13,198 bases of DNA, taken from positions 1 through 13,198 of the forward strand of contig JAITEY010000034.1 in assembly GCA_031281815.1 (NCBI GenBank), in the 5' to 3' direction. Positions within the stretch are counted from its first letter, which is position 1. Each line of letters starts with the position of its first letter. The notes below the pieces were generated by a model. That model saw nothing but the letters and a program-made list of their open reading frames with translations, was not told where the DNA came from and made no database searches. Below, in pieces: positions 7,911 through 13,198 of the stretch. This stretch comes from Desulfovibrio sp. Its GTDB lineage: Bacteria > Desulfobacterota > Desulfovibrionia > Desulfovibrionales > Desulfovibrionaceae. Both the position numbers and the translations under genes were made by a program.

Positions 7911-8687
7911 TCAGCCTGCGGGGCAATCCAATTCCAGTCCTATGGGACAGTGGTCGGAGCCGGGCACGGCGTCCTCGATCCAGGCGTTTTTCACCTTGTC
8001 TTTCAATTCTGCAGACACAAAAAAATAGTCTATGCGCCACCCCACGTTCCGCTCTCTCGCGCGGACGCGGTAGGACCACCACGTATAGCCTGCCGGCTTG
8101 TCGCCGTGTACCATGCGATAGGTATCCACATAACCCGCAGCCGTGAAACGGTCCATCCAGGCCCGTTCCACGGGCAGAAAGCCGGAAACATGCTCGTTTT
8201 CCGCCGGACGGGCAAGGTCGACGGGCTTGTGCGCCGTATTGAAGTCGCCGCATACGACGACGGGTTTGGAGCGGCGCAGTTCTTCCGCCATGCGCAAAAA
8301 CGCTTCATAGTAGCCGAGCTTGTAGTTCAGGCGCTCTTCGTCTTTTTGTCCGTTGGGAAAATAGACGTTGAAAAAGTGGAAGGCGGGCAGTTCCAGATGG
8401 ATGAGCCGGCCTTCGTCGCGGAAGGCCGGGTCCGGCAAATCATACTGTTCGGCCAGGGGCGCGATGCGCGAAAAGGCCGCAACGCCCGAATAGCCGCGTT
8501 TTTTGACGGCCGGCAGCCAGAAGACACGGTATCCTGCGGCCGTTCTGCAGGCTTCGGGCACATCCGTGAACTCGGCTTTGACCTCCTGCAGCCCGACAAT
8601 GTCCGGCGCGGTGCGGGCGAACCAGGACCATGCCCCGCCGGCGCACAGGGCGCGGAAGCCGTTGACGTTCCATGAATAAAGACGCAC
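7911..8687 (-). CDS. xth: Exodeoxyribonuclease III / AP endonuclease (Xth/ExoA family)
   Basis: This enzyme cuts DNA 5' to abasic sites and removes 3' blocking groups and nucleotides from duplex DNA, a core step of base-excision repair. I choose the GTG at 8687, giving 258 aa, because MRLYSWNVNG is the normal start of the family and a GGAG lies about 10 nt upstream; in-frame codons before it look like leader sequence. Catalytic landmarks are all present: N7, E35 in GLQEVKAE, YFPNGQ, D148 and N150 in CGDFNTAH, GYTWWSYR, GWRIDYFF and the D245-H246 pair in GSDHCPIG. These match E. coli N7, E34, D151, N153, D258 and H259. It lies 101 nt downstream of greA on the same strand and may share its transcript or have its own promoter. 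Confidence 0.96.
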   Translation of the reverse strand: MRLYSWNVNGFRALCAGGAWSWFARTAPDIVGLQEVKAEFTDVPEACRTAAGYRVFWLPAVKKRGYSGVAAFSRIAPLAEQYDLPDPAFRDEGRLIHLELPAFHFFNVYFPNGQKDEERLNYKLGYYEAFLRMAEELRRSKPVVVCGDFNTAHKPVDLARPAENEHVSGFLPVERAWMDRFTAAGYVDTYRMVHGDKPAGYTWWSYRVRARERNVGWRIDYFFVSAELKDKVKNAWIEDAVPGSDHCPIGLELDCPAG

Positions 8688-8710
8688 AGCCCCGATGCTC
8701 CGGTGAAATG

Positions 8711-8739
8711 TCACGCCCGTACCGACGTAGCAGGCGTGA
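8711..8739 (-). other. Inverted repeat in the greA-xth gap
   Basis: TCACGCC and GGCGTGA form a perfect 7-bp stem around a 15-nt loop that holds a further TAC/GTA pairing. It sits 24 nt before the xth GTG. No T-run follows in either direction, so a terminator is unlikely; it could be an operator or an mRNA structure affecting xth translation. Confidence 0.3.
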
Positions 8740-8788
8740 AGATCGCAACACAAAATCCGCGTTTATGCTCTTTCAGAGTCGACATGTT

Positions 8789-9289
8789 CTAACCGGCTTC
8801 AATAAAAGGTCCGTTGAAGGCGACGTCGATCACTTCCAGAAAAATTTTGCCCTTAGGCGCTTCCACAACGACTTCGTCGCCGCTTTCCCGGCCGAGCAGC
8901 GCCCGGCCCACGGGGGAAAAGACACTCACAGCGTGTTTTTCCCTGGGCACGAAGTCCGTTTCATCCGGTCCGACCAGCGTGTATTCGCGCTCCTGTCCCG
9001 TTTCCAGGTCCCTCAGGCGCACGGTGGCGCCGAAAGCTATGCGTTCGCCGCGCATCTGCTCCGGCTTGACCACGTTGTAGAGAGCCATGCGCGATTCCAT
9101 GGAGTTTATTCTGGCCTCCAGCATGGCCTGCCTCTCCCGCGCGGCTTCGTAGCCCGCGTTTTCACTGAGGTCGCCTTCTTCTCTGGCGTCTTTGATGGCC
9201 TGTATGATTTCAGGCCGTTCCTTTTTGAGGCGCTCAAGTTCGCTGTATACACGCGCAAACCCCTGTTCGGAAACGGGAATGCTCTCCAT
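8789..9289 (-). CDS. greA: Transcription elongation factor GreA
   Basis: GreA enters the secondary channel of RNA polymerase and stimulates cleavage of backtracked RNA. The ATG at 9289 gives 166 aa, close to the usual 158, and has a strong GGAGGGG 6 nt upstream; an ATG eight codons earlier lacks such a site. The N-terminal coiled coil (residues about 10-75) carries the acidic tip GDLSENAGYEAARERQ with D40 and E43, matching E. coli D41 and E44 that hold the catalytic magnesium. The C-terminal FKBP-like domain shows FGATVRL, EYTLVGPDETDF, ISxxSPVGRALLG-like VFSPVGRALLG and GDEVVVEAPKG. The leader contains a promoter candidate and a strong intrinsic terminator (separate entries), which suggests attenuation. 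Confidence 0.97.
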   Translation of the reverse strand: MESIPVSEQGFARVYSELERLKKERPEIIQAIKDAREEGDLSENAGYEAARERQAMLEARINSMESRMALYNVVKPEQMRGERIAFGATVRLRDLETGQEREYTLVGPDETDFVPREKHAVSVFSPVGRALLGRESGDEVVVEAPKGKIFLEVIDVAFNGPFIEAG

Positions 9290-9341
9290 ATCGTGCCCCT
9301 CCAGACGACACAATTCGAGAATATCCTGCGGTTATTTTGGA

Positions 9342-9380
9342 GAAAACAAAATATCCGGAAGCCTGTCGGAGCTTCCGGAT
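9342..9380 (-). terminator. Intrinsic terminator in the greA leader
   Basis: ATCCGGAAGC (9353-9362) and GCTTCCGGAT (9371-9380) make a perfect 10-bp stem with an 8-nt loop. Read on the minus strand the stem is followed directly by ATTTTGTTTTC, a U-rich tail. It therefore acts in the direction of greA, 64 nt before its start codon, although no protein gene precedes it on that strand. This fits an attenuator or the end of a short leader RNA. Confidence 0.75.
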
Positions 9381-9405
9381 GCCCTTCGCGGGATGAAGCT
9401 TTGCG

Positions 9406-9434
9406 TACTTAGCCTATGCCGGCAGCAGGGTCAA
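9406..9434 (-). promoter_or_regulatory. Candidate greA promoter upstream of the leader terminator
   Basis: On the minus strand TTGACC (9434-9429), a 17-nt spacer and TAAGTA (9411-9406) form a plausible sigma70-type promoter. The -35 is 5/6 to consensus; the -10 is poor by E. coli standards but resembles the TAAGCT box proposed for the HDOD gene. Transcription would start near 9399 and meet the terminator within about 50-60 nt. Confidence 0.5.
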
Positions 9435-9463
9435 GAGGCACGCGGCACGATGTCGGAGCAAGC

Positions 9464-9517
9464 GCATCGGCATTACAACATTGTGAAATATCATGTAAAA
9501 TGCTTCTGTGCCGATGA
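9464..9517. repeat. Long imperfect inverted repeat / candidate structured RNA
   Basis: CATCGGCA (9465-9472) and TGCCGATG (9509-9516) are perfect complements. Inside them a second pairing (GCATT..ACAT with ATGT..AATGC, read on the minus strand) extends the fold. The core is A+T-rich in a GC-rich genome. Both strands could fold. It lies just upstream of the candidate greA promoter. Confidence 0.45.
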
Positions 9518-9593
9518 CCCTTCTCACGACCGCTCCGCGAAACTACGTCGTCAGCGGCAACAAGTGCGCCGTTGCTTCCGGCGCTTTTCCTTC

Positions 9594-9624
9594 TTGACTC
9601 GGGGCATACACTGCATATATGCAG
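9594..9624 (+). promoter_or_regulatory. Rightward promoter with overlapping 14-bp palindromic operator
   Basis: TTGACT (9594-9599), a 16-nt spacer and TATATG (9616-9621) form a promoter candidate for the glycosidase gene, with transcription expected near 9628. A perfect palindrome, CTGCATATATGCAG (9611-9624), covers the -10. Such placement is typical of a repressor site. It resembles but does not match a LexA box, since the CTG-CAG half-sites are two bases too close. Confidence 0.45.
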
Positions 9625-9721
9625 ACGCTTGTTAAGAGCCGTAATCTCTAGAGGTTCCGGCGCATTGCTTTTTGCTTTTTTTCGTCTGCGGAACGCCGGC
9701 ATGTGAACGGGAGGCAATGCA

Positions 9722-10804
9722 GTGCTTTCGGCAACCGGACTGTTGCGTCTGCGCTTTTTATCCTGCGCCGCGCTCTCGGTCTTCCTTGCGCTCCCGCTTG
9801 CCGGCAGGCCGGCGCGGGCCGTTGCGGCGTCGCCGCACTTCGTCCGGCTTGAGTCCGGTCTGGAACTTGCGCAAGCTGTCGTCCGCGGCGGGCCGGACGG
9901 TCGCGAAGTTCTGTTCGTCATGCTGCGCATCGACCCCACGCTGCATGCCTTTACCCTGTGCATGGCGTCGGAAGCGGGCCGCGCGCTGTCATTGCCGGAG
10001 TGGAGCGCACAACGCGACCTGCGGGCCGGCATCAACGCCTCCATGTACCTGCCGGACGGAATCACCAGTACCGGGTACATGCGGAACGGGGAATCCGTCA
10101 ACAACGAGAACGCCGGCCCGAGACTCGGGGCGTTTTTTGCGGCGGGACCGCATCGGCGCGGCAGGATTCCGCCCGCCGGTGCGGCGGGAGATACGACGGA
10201 GAACGCCGCAAAGCCGTGCCCGGGACAACCGGGCGGAGTCTGCGGGAGGCGTCGCGCTCCTCCGGCCGCGTTCCCGGCGGCCTGTATCTTGGAGCGCGAT
10301 GCGCCCGGCATGCCGGAAATCCTTGAAGAGTACGCCGTGGTGGTGCAGAATTTCCGGTTCATGGACAAAGCGGGCAACGCGCTCTGGCCGGAGGGCGGCC
10401 GCGCCGCGGGCATGGCCGTCGTGGCCGAAGACGACGCGGGACGCATTCTCTTTGTTCTTTGCCGCGACGCCCTGACCGCCGAGCACTTTGCCGCCGCCCT
10501 GAAAGATTTTTCCCTCGCCCTGCGTACGGTTATGTATGTGGAAGGCGGGGCGCAGGCCGGCCTCTTCCTGCGCGTGGACAACGCCGGAGCGCCGGGTGAA
10601 GCGACCGGGGTTGCCGGAGCGCAGGAGGAAGCAACCGGGTTTGCCGGAGCGCCGGGGGACGCGACCGGGTTTGCCGGAGCATCGTCCTTTCCGGTGGCGG
10701 ACGGGGTAGTGTATGTATGGAAAGGACGCAGTTCCCTGCTGAATGCCGACGGCGACCCGCAGGGCACCCTGCCGAATGTGCTTGCCGTGCAACGGCGCAG
10801 GTGA
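9722..10804 (+). CDS. Secreted phosphodiester glycosidase (NAGPA-like domain) protein
   Basis: The 360-aa product starts at GTG 9722, with GGGAGG at 9709-9714 seven nt upstream. Residues 1-36 form a Sec signal peptide (Arg-flanked hydrophobic stretch, Ala-rich cleavage region), so it acts outside the inner membrane. The core matches the phosphodiester glycosidase domain best known from NAGPA: AGINASMYLPDG with N105, GYMRNGESVN, later VVVQNFRFMD, and YVEGGAQAGLFLR near the C-terminal end. Substrate is unknown; family members act on phosphodiester-linked sugars of polysaccharides. Two oddities are a Pro/Gly/Arg-rich insertion at about residues 144-185, which has poor conservation features and a GCCCGG/CCGGGC hairpin, and a 10-residue repeat at 288-317. 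It stands alone on its strand, divergent from greA and convergent with the next gene. Confidence 0.8.
   Translation: MLSATGLLRLRFLSCAALSVFLALPLAGRPARAVAASPHFVRLESGLELAQAVVRGGPDGREVLFVMLRIDPTLHAFTLCMASEAGRALSLPEWSAQRDLRAGINASMYLPDGITSTGYMRNGESVNNENAGPRLGAFFAAGPHRRGRIPPAGAAGDTTENAAKPCPGQPGGVCGRRRAPPAAFPAACILERDAPGMPEILEEYAVVVQNFRFMDKAGNALWPEGGRAAGMAVVAEDDAGRILFVLCRDALTAEHFAAALKDFSLALRTVMYVEGGAQAGLFLRVDNAGAPGEATGVAGAQEEATGFAGAPGDATGFAGASSFPVADGVVYVWKGRSSLLNADGDPQGTLPNVLAVQRRR
10583..10680 (+). repeat. In-frame 30-nt tandem repeat, 3.3 copies, within the glycosidase gene
   Basis: Units begin at 10583, 10613 and 10643, with a partial fourth at 10673. Each starts GCCGGAGCG and ends ACCGGG(G/T)TT, encoding AGAPGEATGV, AGAQEEATGF and AGAPGDATGF. 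Thirty bases keep the frame, so copy-number change would lengthen or shorten a loop without breaking the protein. Confidence 0.95.
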
Positions 10805-10829
10805 CGCCGCGCCGGGGCGGAGTGTGAGG

Positions 10830-10855
10830 GATTCCGCTCTTGTGAACGAGGAATC
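10830..10855. terminator. Weak convergent hairpin between glycosidase and the 106-aa gene
   Basis: GATTCC (10830-10835) and GGAATC (10850-10855) are a perfect 6-bp pair around a 14-nt loop, placed between two convergent stops and overlapping the stop of the minus-strand gene. There is no T-run, so terminator activity is doubtful. Confidence 0.25.
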
Positions 10856-11174
10856 AGACGGTAGTGGTCAGGATGTGTCCGCCGGTCATTTCCGGCACCA
10901 TAATCGGATCCCATGCGAAGTAGCGCCCGAATTCTCCGTTAGGCTTGTTTTTCTGTCCGGCGTGCAGTTTAAGGGGACGCAGAGCAACCTGCCGCAACGC
11001 ATTGCGGTATTCAAACATGTCTATGGACTGCTGCCTGTCGTCGAGCAGGGAGGTATAGGGACGCGCGAATCCGGAAGAATACAGCGTAAAGGTTGCAAAA
11101 CGCGGTTCCGTTACGGGCTCGATGCGCTGCACGCTCCCGTACAGGCTTTGTATATGACCGCTATCGGCAGACAT
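10854..11174 (-). CDS. Hypothetical protein, 106 aa
   Basis: I do not recognise this protein. The ATG at 11174 has a clear GGAG (11182-11185) 7 nt upstream, which I prefer to the ATG at 11210. The sequence is soluble-looking, with no signal peptide or membrane span; it opens with MSADSGHIQSLYGSVQRIEP, has an aromatic-rich middle (FATFTLYSSGFARPYT) and a Lys/Arg-rich stretch (LRPLKLHAGQKNKPNG), and ends WDPIMVPEMTGGHILTTTV. It lies 132 nt downstream of the HDOD gene on the same strand and ends facing the glycosidase gene. A small upstream ORF overlaps its start, so translation may be coupled. Confidence 0.65.
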   Translation of the reverse strand: MSADSGHIQSLYGSVQRIEPVTEPRFATFTLYSSGFARPYTSLLDDRQQSIDMFEYRNALRQVALRPLKLHAGQKNKPNGEFGRYFAWDPIMVPEMTGGHILTTTV

Positions 11175-11259
11175 TGCCTGACTCCGTCTTTCGACCGGCA
11201 AGGCATGCATGACTCATCCGTATTTCCTTCTTGCGGCCGGCAAGGCATGTGCAGTTCAT
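11161..11259 (-). CDS. Candidate 32-aa leader peptide made of a duplicated unit
   Basis: This short frame starts at ATG 11259 behind a good GGGAG site six nt upstream and stops at 11161-11163, overlapping the start of the 106-aa gene by 14 nt. The peptide consists of two copies of an M-x-x-x-C-L-A-G-R-K-x-E unit, from MNCTCLAGRKKEIR and MSHACLAGRKTESG, then NVCR. It holds four cysteines. I know of no match. It could be a regulatory leader that couples translation to the next gene, or a chance frame in duplicated DNA. Confidence 0.35.
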   Translation of the reverse strand: MNCTCLAGRKKEIRMSHACLAGRKTESGNVCR

Positions 11260-11260
11260 C
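11177..11260 (-). repeat. Tandem duplication of a 42-nt unit upstream of the 106-aa gene
   Basis: Units 11219-11260 and 11177-11218 share GATGA at their start and an exact CATGCCTTGCCGG core (13 nt). By hand count 29 of 42 bases agree. Forty-two bases is 14 codons, so the small frame across it is preserved. The second unit contains the ribosome-binding site of the 106-aa gene. Confidence 0.8.
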
Positions 11261-11283
11261 CACCTCTCCCGGTGTCCGATTGC

Positions 11284-11317
11284 AAAAAAAGCTGCACGTT
11301 CTCCCTTCAAACGGGAG
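11284..11317 (-). terminator. Terminator-like hairpin at the end of the HDOD gene
   Basis: On the minus strand CTCCC and GGGAG (11317-11301) pair around a loop that contains the HDOD stop codon, and a run of seven T follows 10 nt later (11290-11284). The gap between stem and T-run makes it weaker than a classic terminator. Confidence 0.4.
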
Positions 11318-12647
11318 TAAAAACAGTGCGCAACTCTCTGACGTCGTTGTCGAGTTCGGCGCAGAGCATACAAAGACCCTCGGTGTTCAGCCCGATCTTC
11401 GTCCAGGCGACGGGCGGTTGCGGCGGTATAATCATCTCGCCGCTGGAGCCGTAACCCAGAGCTTGGGAGAGCATGTTCGCCGTCGGCAGAATCACGTCTT
11501 CGGCAGGGCAGTCCGGCGCGGGAACTTGATGATGCTTATGCACCCTTTGCACAAGTTCGTCGGGACAGTTCCACGAACGAAGCAGTTCCGCGCCCAGATC
11601 CTCATGGGTAAACCCCAGGGTTTCCATCTCCATGTCGCGCACGGGTATGTTTCTGCGCGCGGCCTCGGTCACGATGTACCGGGCATGGTCGGGAAGCTGC
11701 ACGTAAATCAGCAGTCTGGCTATGTCGTGCAACAGGCCGGCGACGAAGAAACTTTCCGCGTCCTGAATGCCGGCCCTGGCGCAGAGCAGCCGGCAGGCCG
11801 CTCCGCAACTTATGGAATGCGACCAGTAGGACTGCATGTTCACAAGGCTGACGGGCAGCCCCTTGAATGCGGAAATCAGCGTGGCGCCCATGGCGAGCAT
11901 GACCAGTTGCTTGGTGCCGACGATGAGCACGGCGCGCGAAATGCTGTCTATTTTGTAAGGCAGCCCGAAAAAGGGGCTGTTGACCAGCTTCAGGAGTTTG
12001 GCCGTCAAGGCCGGGTCCACGGCTATAACCTTGGACAGTTCTTCGGAATTGACGATAGGGTTGTTGATCATCCCGATGAGGCGGTGGAATATGGTCGGGA
12101 GCGTGCCGATGCGATGGCTGGTCGCCGTCAGTTTCTGCATGGAAACGTCGCGGGGACGTTCCGGGCCCGGCAACAGACCGCTGTGTCTGGGCCACGACGG
12201 TATGCGCGAGGGTTTGTCGTGGTAGACCTTGATCTGCCGTTCGACGGCAATATTGAAAAGCTCCGCGACCAGCGGGTCGTCGACATCCATCAGACGAAAA
12301 CGTTCCGCCGTATAATCGACGATTTTTTCGATGCTGCGTTCATCAAGCGCGGGAATGCCGTCGCTCGACGCGTCGTGTGAGCGGGTATAGAAAAAGGGAG
12401 GCCGCACATCCGGGTCCGCGGCGGCGCCGCTGCGCGTCAGGCTCGCCGCCGGGGGGGGCGCGGTGCCGGCTTCCCGCGCGGCGGGGAAAAGCGAGATGCG
12501 CGTCAGACCGTTCCGGGCCAGAGTGTCCAGGTCTTCCTGCGTCAGGATCCGGCCGGGGGGGAACAAAAGAACGCCGTCCGCCCCGAAAACGGGCTGGCCG
12601 AGTTTTCTTCCTGCGCGTACCTGCTGTATATCCAGTTTTTCCATCAT
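11307..12647 (-). CDS. HDOD-domain signalling protein
   Basis: The 446-aa cytosolic protein has an N-terminal region (residues 1-60: KLDIQQVRAGRKL, GVLLFPPGRILT, DLDTLARNGL) like that found before HD-GYP and HDOD domains, a Pro/Ala-rich linker with a G8 run in the DNA near 12460, and an HDOD domain from about residue 175 to 370. HDOD landmarks are GTLPTIFHRL, VIAVDPALTAKLLKLVNSPFFGL, ISRAVLIVGTKQL and a retained HD pair (H307-D308, LLHDIARLL). HDOD proteins lack proven phosphohydrolase activity and are tied to motility, chemotaxis and nucleotide signalling regulation. Either of two adjacent ATGs (12647, 12644) may start it; no Shine-Dalgarno precedes them. The nearest promoter candidate would place the RNA start almost at the ATG. 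Confidence 0.92.
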   Translation of the reverse strand: MMEKLDIQQVRAGRKLGQPVFGADGVLLFPPGRILTQEDLDTLARNGLTRISLFPAAREAGTAPPPAASLTRSGAAADPDVRPPFFYTRSHDASSDGIPALDERSIEKIVDYTAERFRLMDVDDPLVAELFNIAVERQIKVYHDKPSRIPSWPRHSGLLPGPERPRDVSMQKLTATSHRIGTLPTIFHRLIGMINNPIVNSEELSKVIAVDPALTAKLLKLVNSPFFGLPYKIDSISRAVLIVGTKQLVMLAMGATLISAFKGLPVSLVNMQSYWSHSISCGAACRLLCARAGIQDAESFFVAGLLHDIARLLIYVQLPDHARYIVTEAARRNIPVRDMEMETLGFTHEDLGAELLRSWNCPDELVQRVHKHHQVPAPDCPAEDVILPTANMLSQALGYGSSGEMIIPPQPPVAWTKIGLNTEGLCMLCAELDNDVRELRTVFTPV

Positions 12648-12656
12648 ATTTTGTCA

Positions 12657-12685
12657 AGCTTAGCAGTCCGGTCGATGTGATGCAA
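12657..12685 (-). promoter_or_regulatory. Candidate promoter of the HDOD gene
   Basis: On the minus strand TTGCAT (12685-12680), a 17-nt spacer and TAAGCT (12662-12657) with a TGC just before it form an extended -10 promoter candidate. Transcription would begin near 12650, three to six nt from the ATGs, implying a leaderless message. Confidence 0.4.
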
Positions 12686-12742
12686 CCGAAATTTTCCGGC
12701 AGAAAGCGGCGACGTTGAAGAGGCTGTAAACACGATACGACG

Positions 12743-13198
12743 TCACTGCAGATTTTTCTTGACCGGGCCGGCGGCGGCGGTGACCGTCTTTTCGAGGTTC
12801 TTCCTCAGCTTCTTCTCCCGGATCAAATCCTCCCGCATGCGGTCCAAAAGCTCCTGGGCGGTCTGCACGTTGCCGTACAGCCGGTTCAGCATGAAAAAAG
12901 CCCCGCCTTCCAGGTATTCGTCGTTCCCGACCCCGCCCTGCCAGGGACTGCCCCCCATGGACAGCCATCGGCAGTAATCCCGGTGCCATTCCGGAAAAGA
13001 ACAGCGGGTCAGCCCGTCATCCCAAAGCTTGTACGCTCCGAAGGCATGCACCACTGCGGCGGTCTGCGCCGCGGGATTACGCGGGTGGGCGTTGAAACGC
13101 TCATAAGGAAGCAGGGAGAACAGGTGCGGATCGGTCCTGCGCAACTGTTGCGCCAGCATGTTCAAGACCGCTTGGTCGGGATAGCGCAAATAGGGCGC
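12743..13198 (-). CDS. Glycosyltransferase, GT8-like, C-terminal part (5' end outside window)
   Basis: The frame is open to the window edge, so only about 151 C-terminal residues are visible. The APYLRYPDQAVLNML start with a YPDQ-ALN pattern, then SLLPYERFNAHPR and AVVHAFGAYKLWDDG, fits family-8 retaining glycosyltransferases (LPS or glycan galactosyl/glucosyltransferases), where DQD-LN, a LP-xxxN stretch and a final H-x-G-xxKPW motif help bind the nucleotide sugar and metal. Here KLW replaces the usual KPW. After the domain comes a Trp-rich segment and a charged coiled-coil tail ending AAAGPVKKNLQ. The stop is 95 nt before the HDOD ATG. The catalytic N-terminal part cannot be seen, so activity and sugar are unknown. 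Confidence 0.65.
   Translation of the reverse strand, partial: APYLRYPDQAVLNMLAQQLRRTDPHLFSLLPYERFNAHPRNPAAQTAAVVHAFGAYKLWDDGLTRCSFPEWHRDYCRWLSMGGSPWQGGVGNDEYLEGGAFFMLNRLYGNVQTAQELLDRMREDLIREKKLRKNLEKTVTAAAGPVKKNLQ

Larger units (their letters stand above)
9290..9721. other. 432-nt signal-rich non-coding region between divergent greA and glycosidase genes
   Basis: I see no defensible protein gene here; a 61-codon frame from 9450 (+) lacks a ribosome-binding site. The region is richer in A+T in places than its surroundings. It holds, from greA outward, a 7-bp inverted repeat TATTTTG/CAAAATA near 9333-9352, an intrinsic terminator, a minus-strand promoter, a long imperfect hairpin, a GCGCCG/CGGCGC stem near 9569-9587, and a rightward promoter with a palindrome over its -10. 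No tRNA or known riboswitch could be recognised. Confidence 0.6.

Noticed and set aside
9611..9624. LexA (SOS) box
   Set aside because: The consensus needs ten bases between CTG and CAG; here there are eight.
9450..9635. Small Cys/His-rich frame in the greA-glycosidase gap
   Set aside because: No Shine-Dalgarno, and it overlaps the hairpin and promoter signals that better explain the region.
9625..9700. Terminator or tRNA 3' end before the T-rich run at 9668-9682
   Set aside because: No stable GC-rich stem directly precedes the T-run and no cloverleaf could be built.
9409..10914. 501-codon minus-strand frame across the glycosidase and the non-coding region
   Set aside because: Most of it is the shadow of the glycosidase gene; the rest has no start signal and no motif.
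10743..12380. 545-codon open frame on the plus strand opposite the HDOD gene
   Set aside because: It is antisense to the recognisable HDOD protein and reads as low-complexity His/Arg/Gly sequence with no motif.

Overview
This is a GC-rich chromosomal window with dense, mostly good Shine-Dalgarno-led genes. Part of a flagellar basal-body operon (fliG-fliH-fliI), a FIST-domain sensor with a PAS hybrid histidine kinase, an HDOD protein, and TTGACc-N17-TAAG-type promoter candidates together suggest a motile Desulfovibrionaceae-like deltaproteobacterium. The taxon is inferred from overall style and gene content, not proven.

Layout. Positions 1-2649 (+) hold the 3' part of fliG, then fliH and fliI, which overlap and are clearly one operon. 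The next 250 nt carry no gene I can defend, only a weak promoter candidate at the end of fliI. Positions 2900-6580 (+) hold a FIST sensory protein followed by a PAS-HisKA-HATPase-REC-HPt hybrid kinase that carries one in-frame TAA between HisKA and HATPase. Converging on this pair, with a 19-nt gap, is a second FIST paralogue (6600-7766, -). Upstream of it on the same strand lie xth (exodeoxyribonuclease III) and greA. The 432 nt between greA and the next gene (9290-9721) carry no protein gene but are rich in signals: a promoter plus intrinsic terminator in the greA leader, a long imperfect inverted repeat, and a palindrome over the -10 of a rightward promoter. Positions 9722-10804 (+) encode a secreted phosphodiester-glycosidase-like protein with a 30-nt in-frame repeat. 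On the minus strand follow a 106-aa unknown protein, a 32-aa candidate leader ORF built from a 42-nt tandem duplication, an HDOD-domain protein, and the 3' end of a GT8-like glycosyltransferase cut by the window edge.

How the genes work together. FliG (rotor/switch), FliH and FliI (export ATPase and its regulator) serve the flagellum. The FIST + hybrid kinase pair is a signalling module. FIST proteins of the NosP type are known to sit next to hybrid kinases of the NahK type and to report nitric oxide through haem, so this locus could be a NosP/NahK-like system; that is a hypothesis. Here the kinase appears freshly broken, or split in two, while both FIST genes look intact. The HDOD protein is another signalling-type protein. 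The rest (xth, greA) are housekeeping genes.
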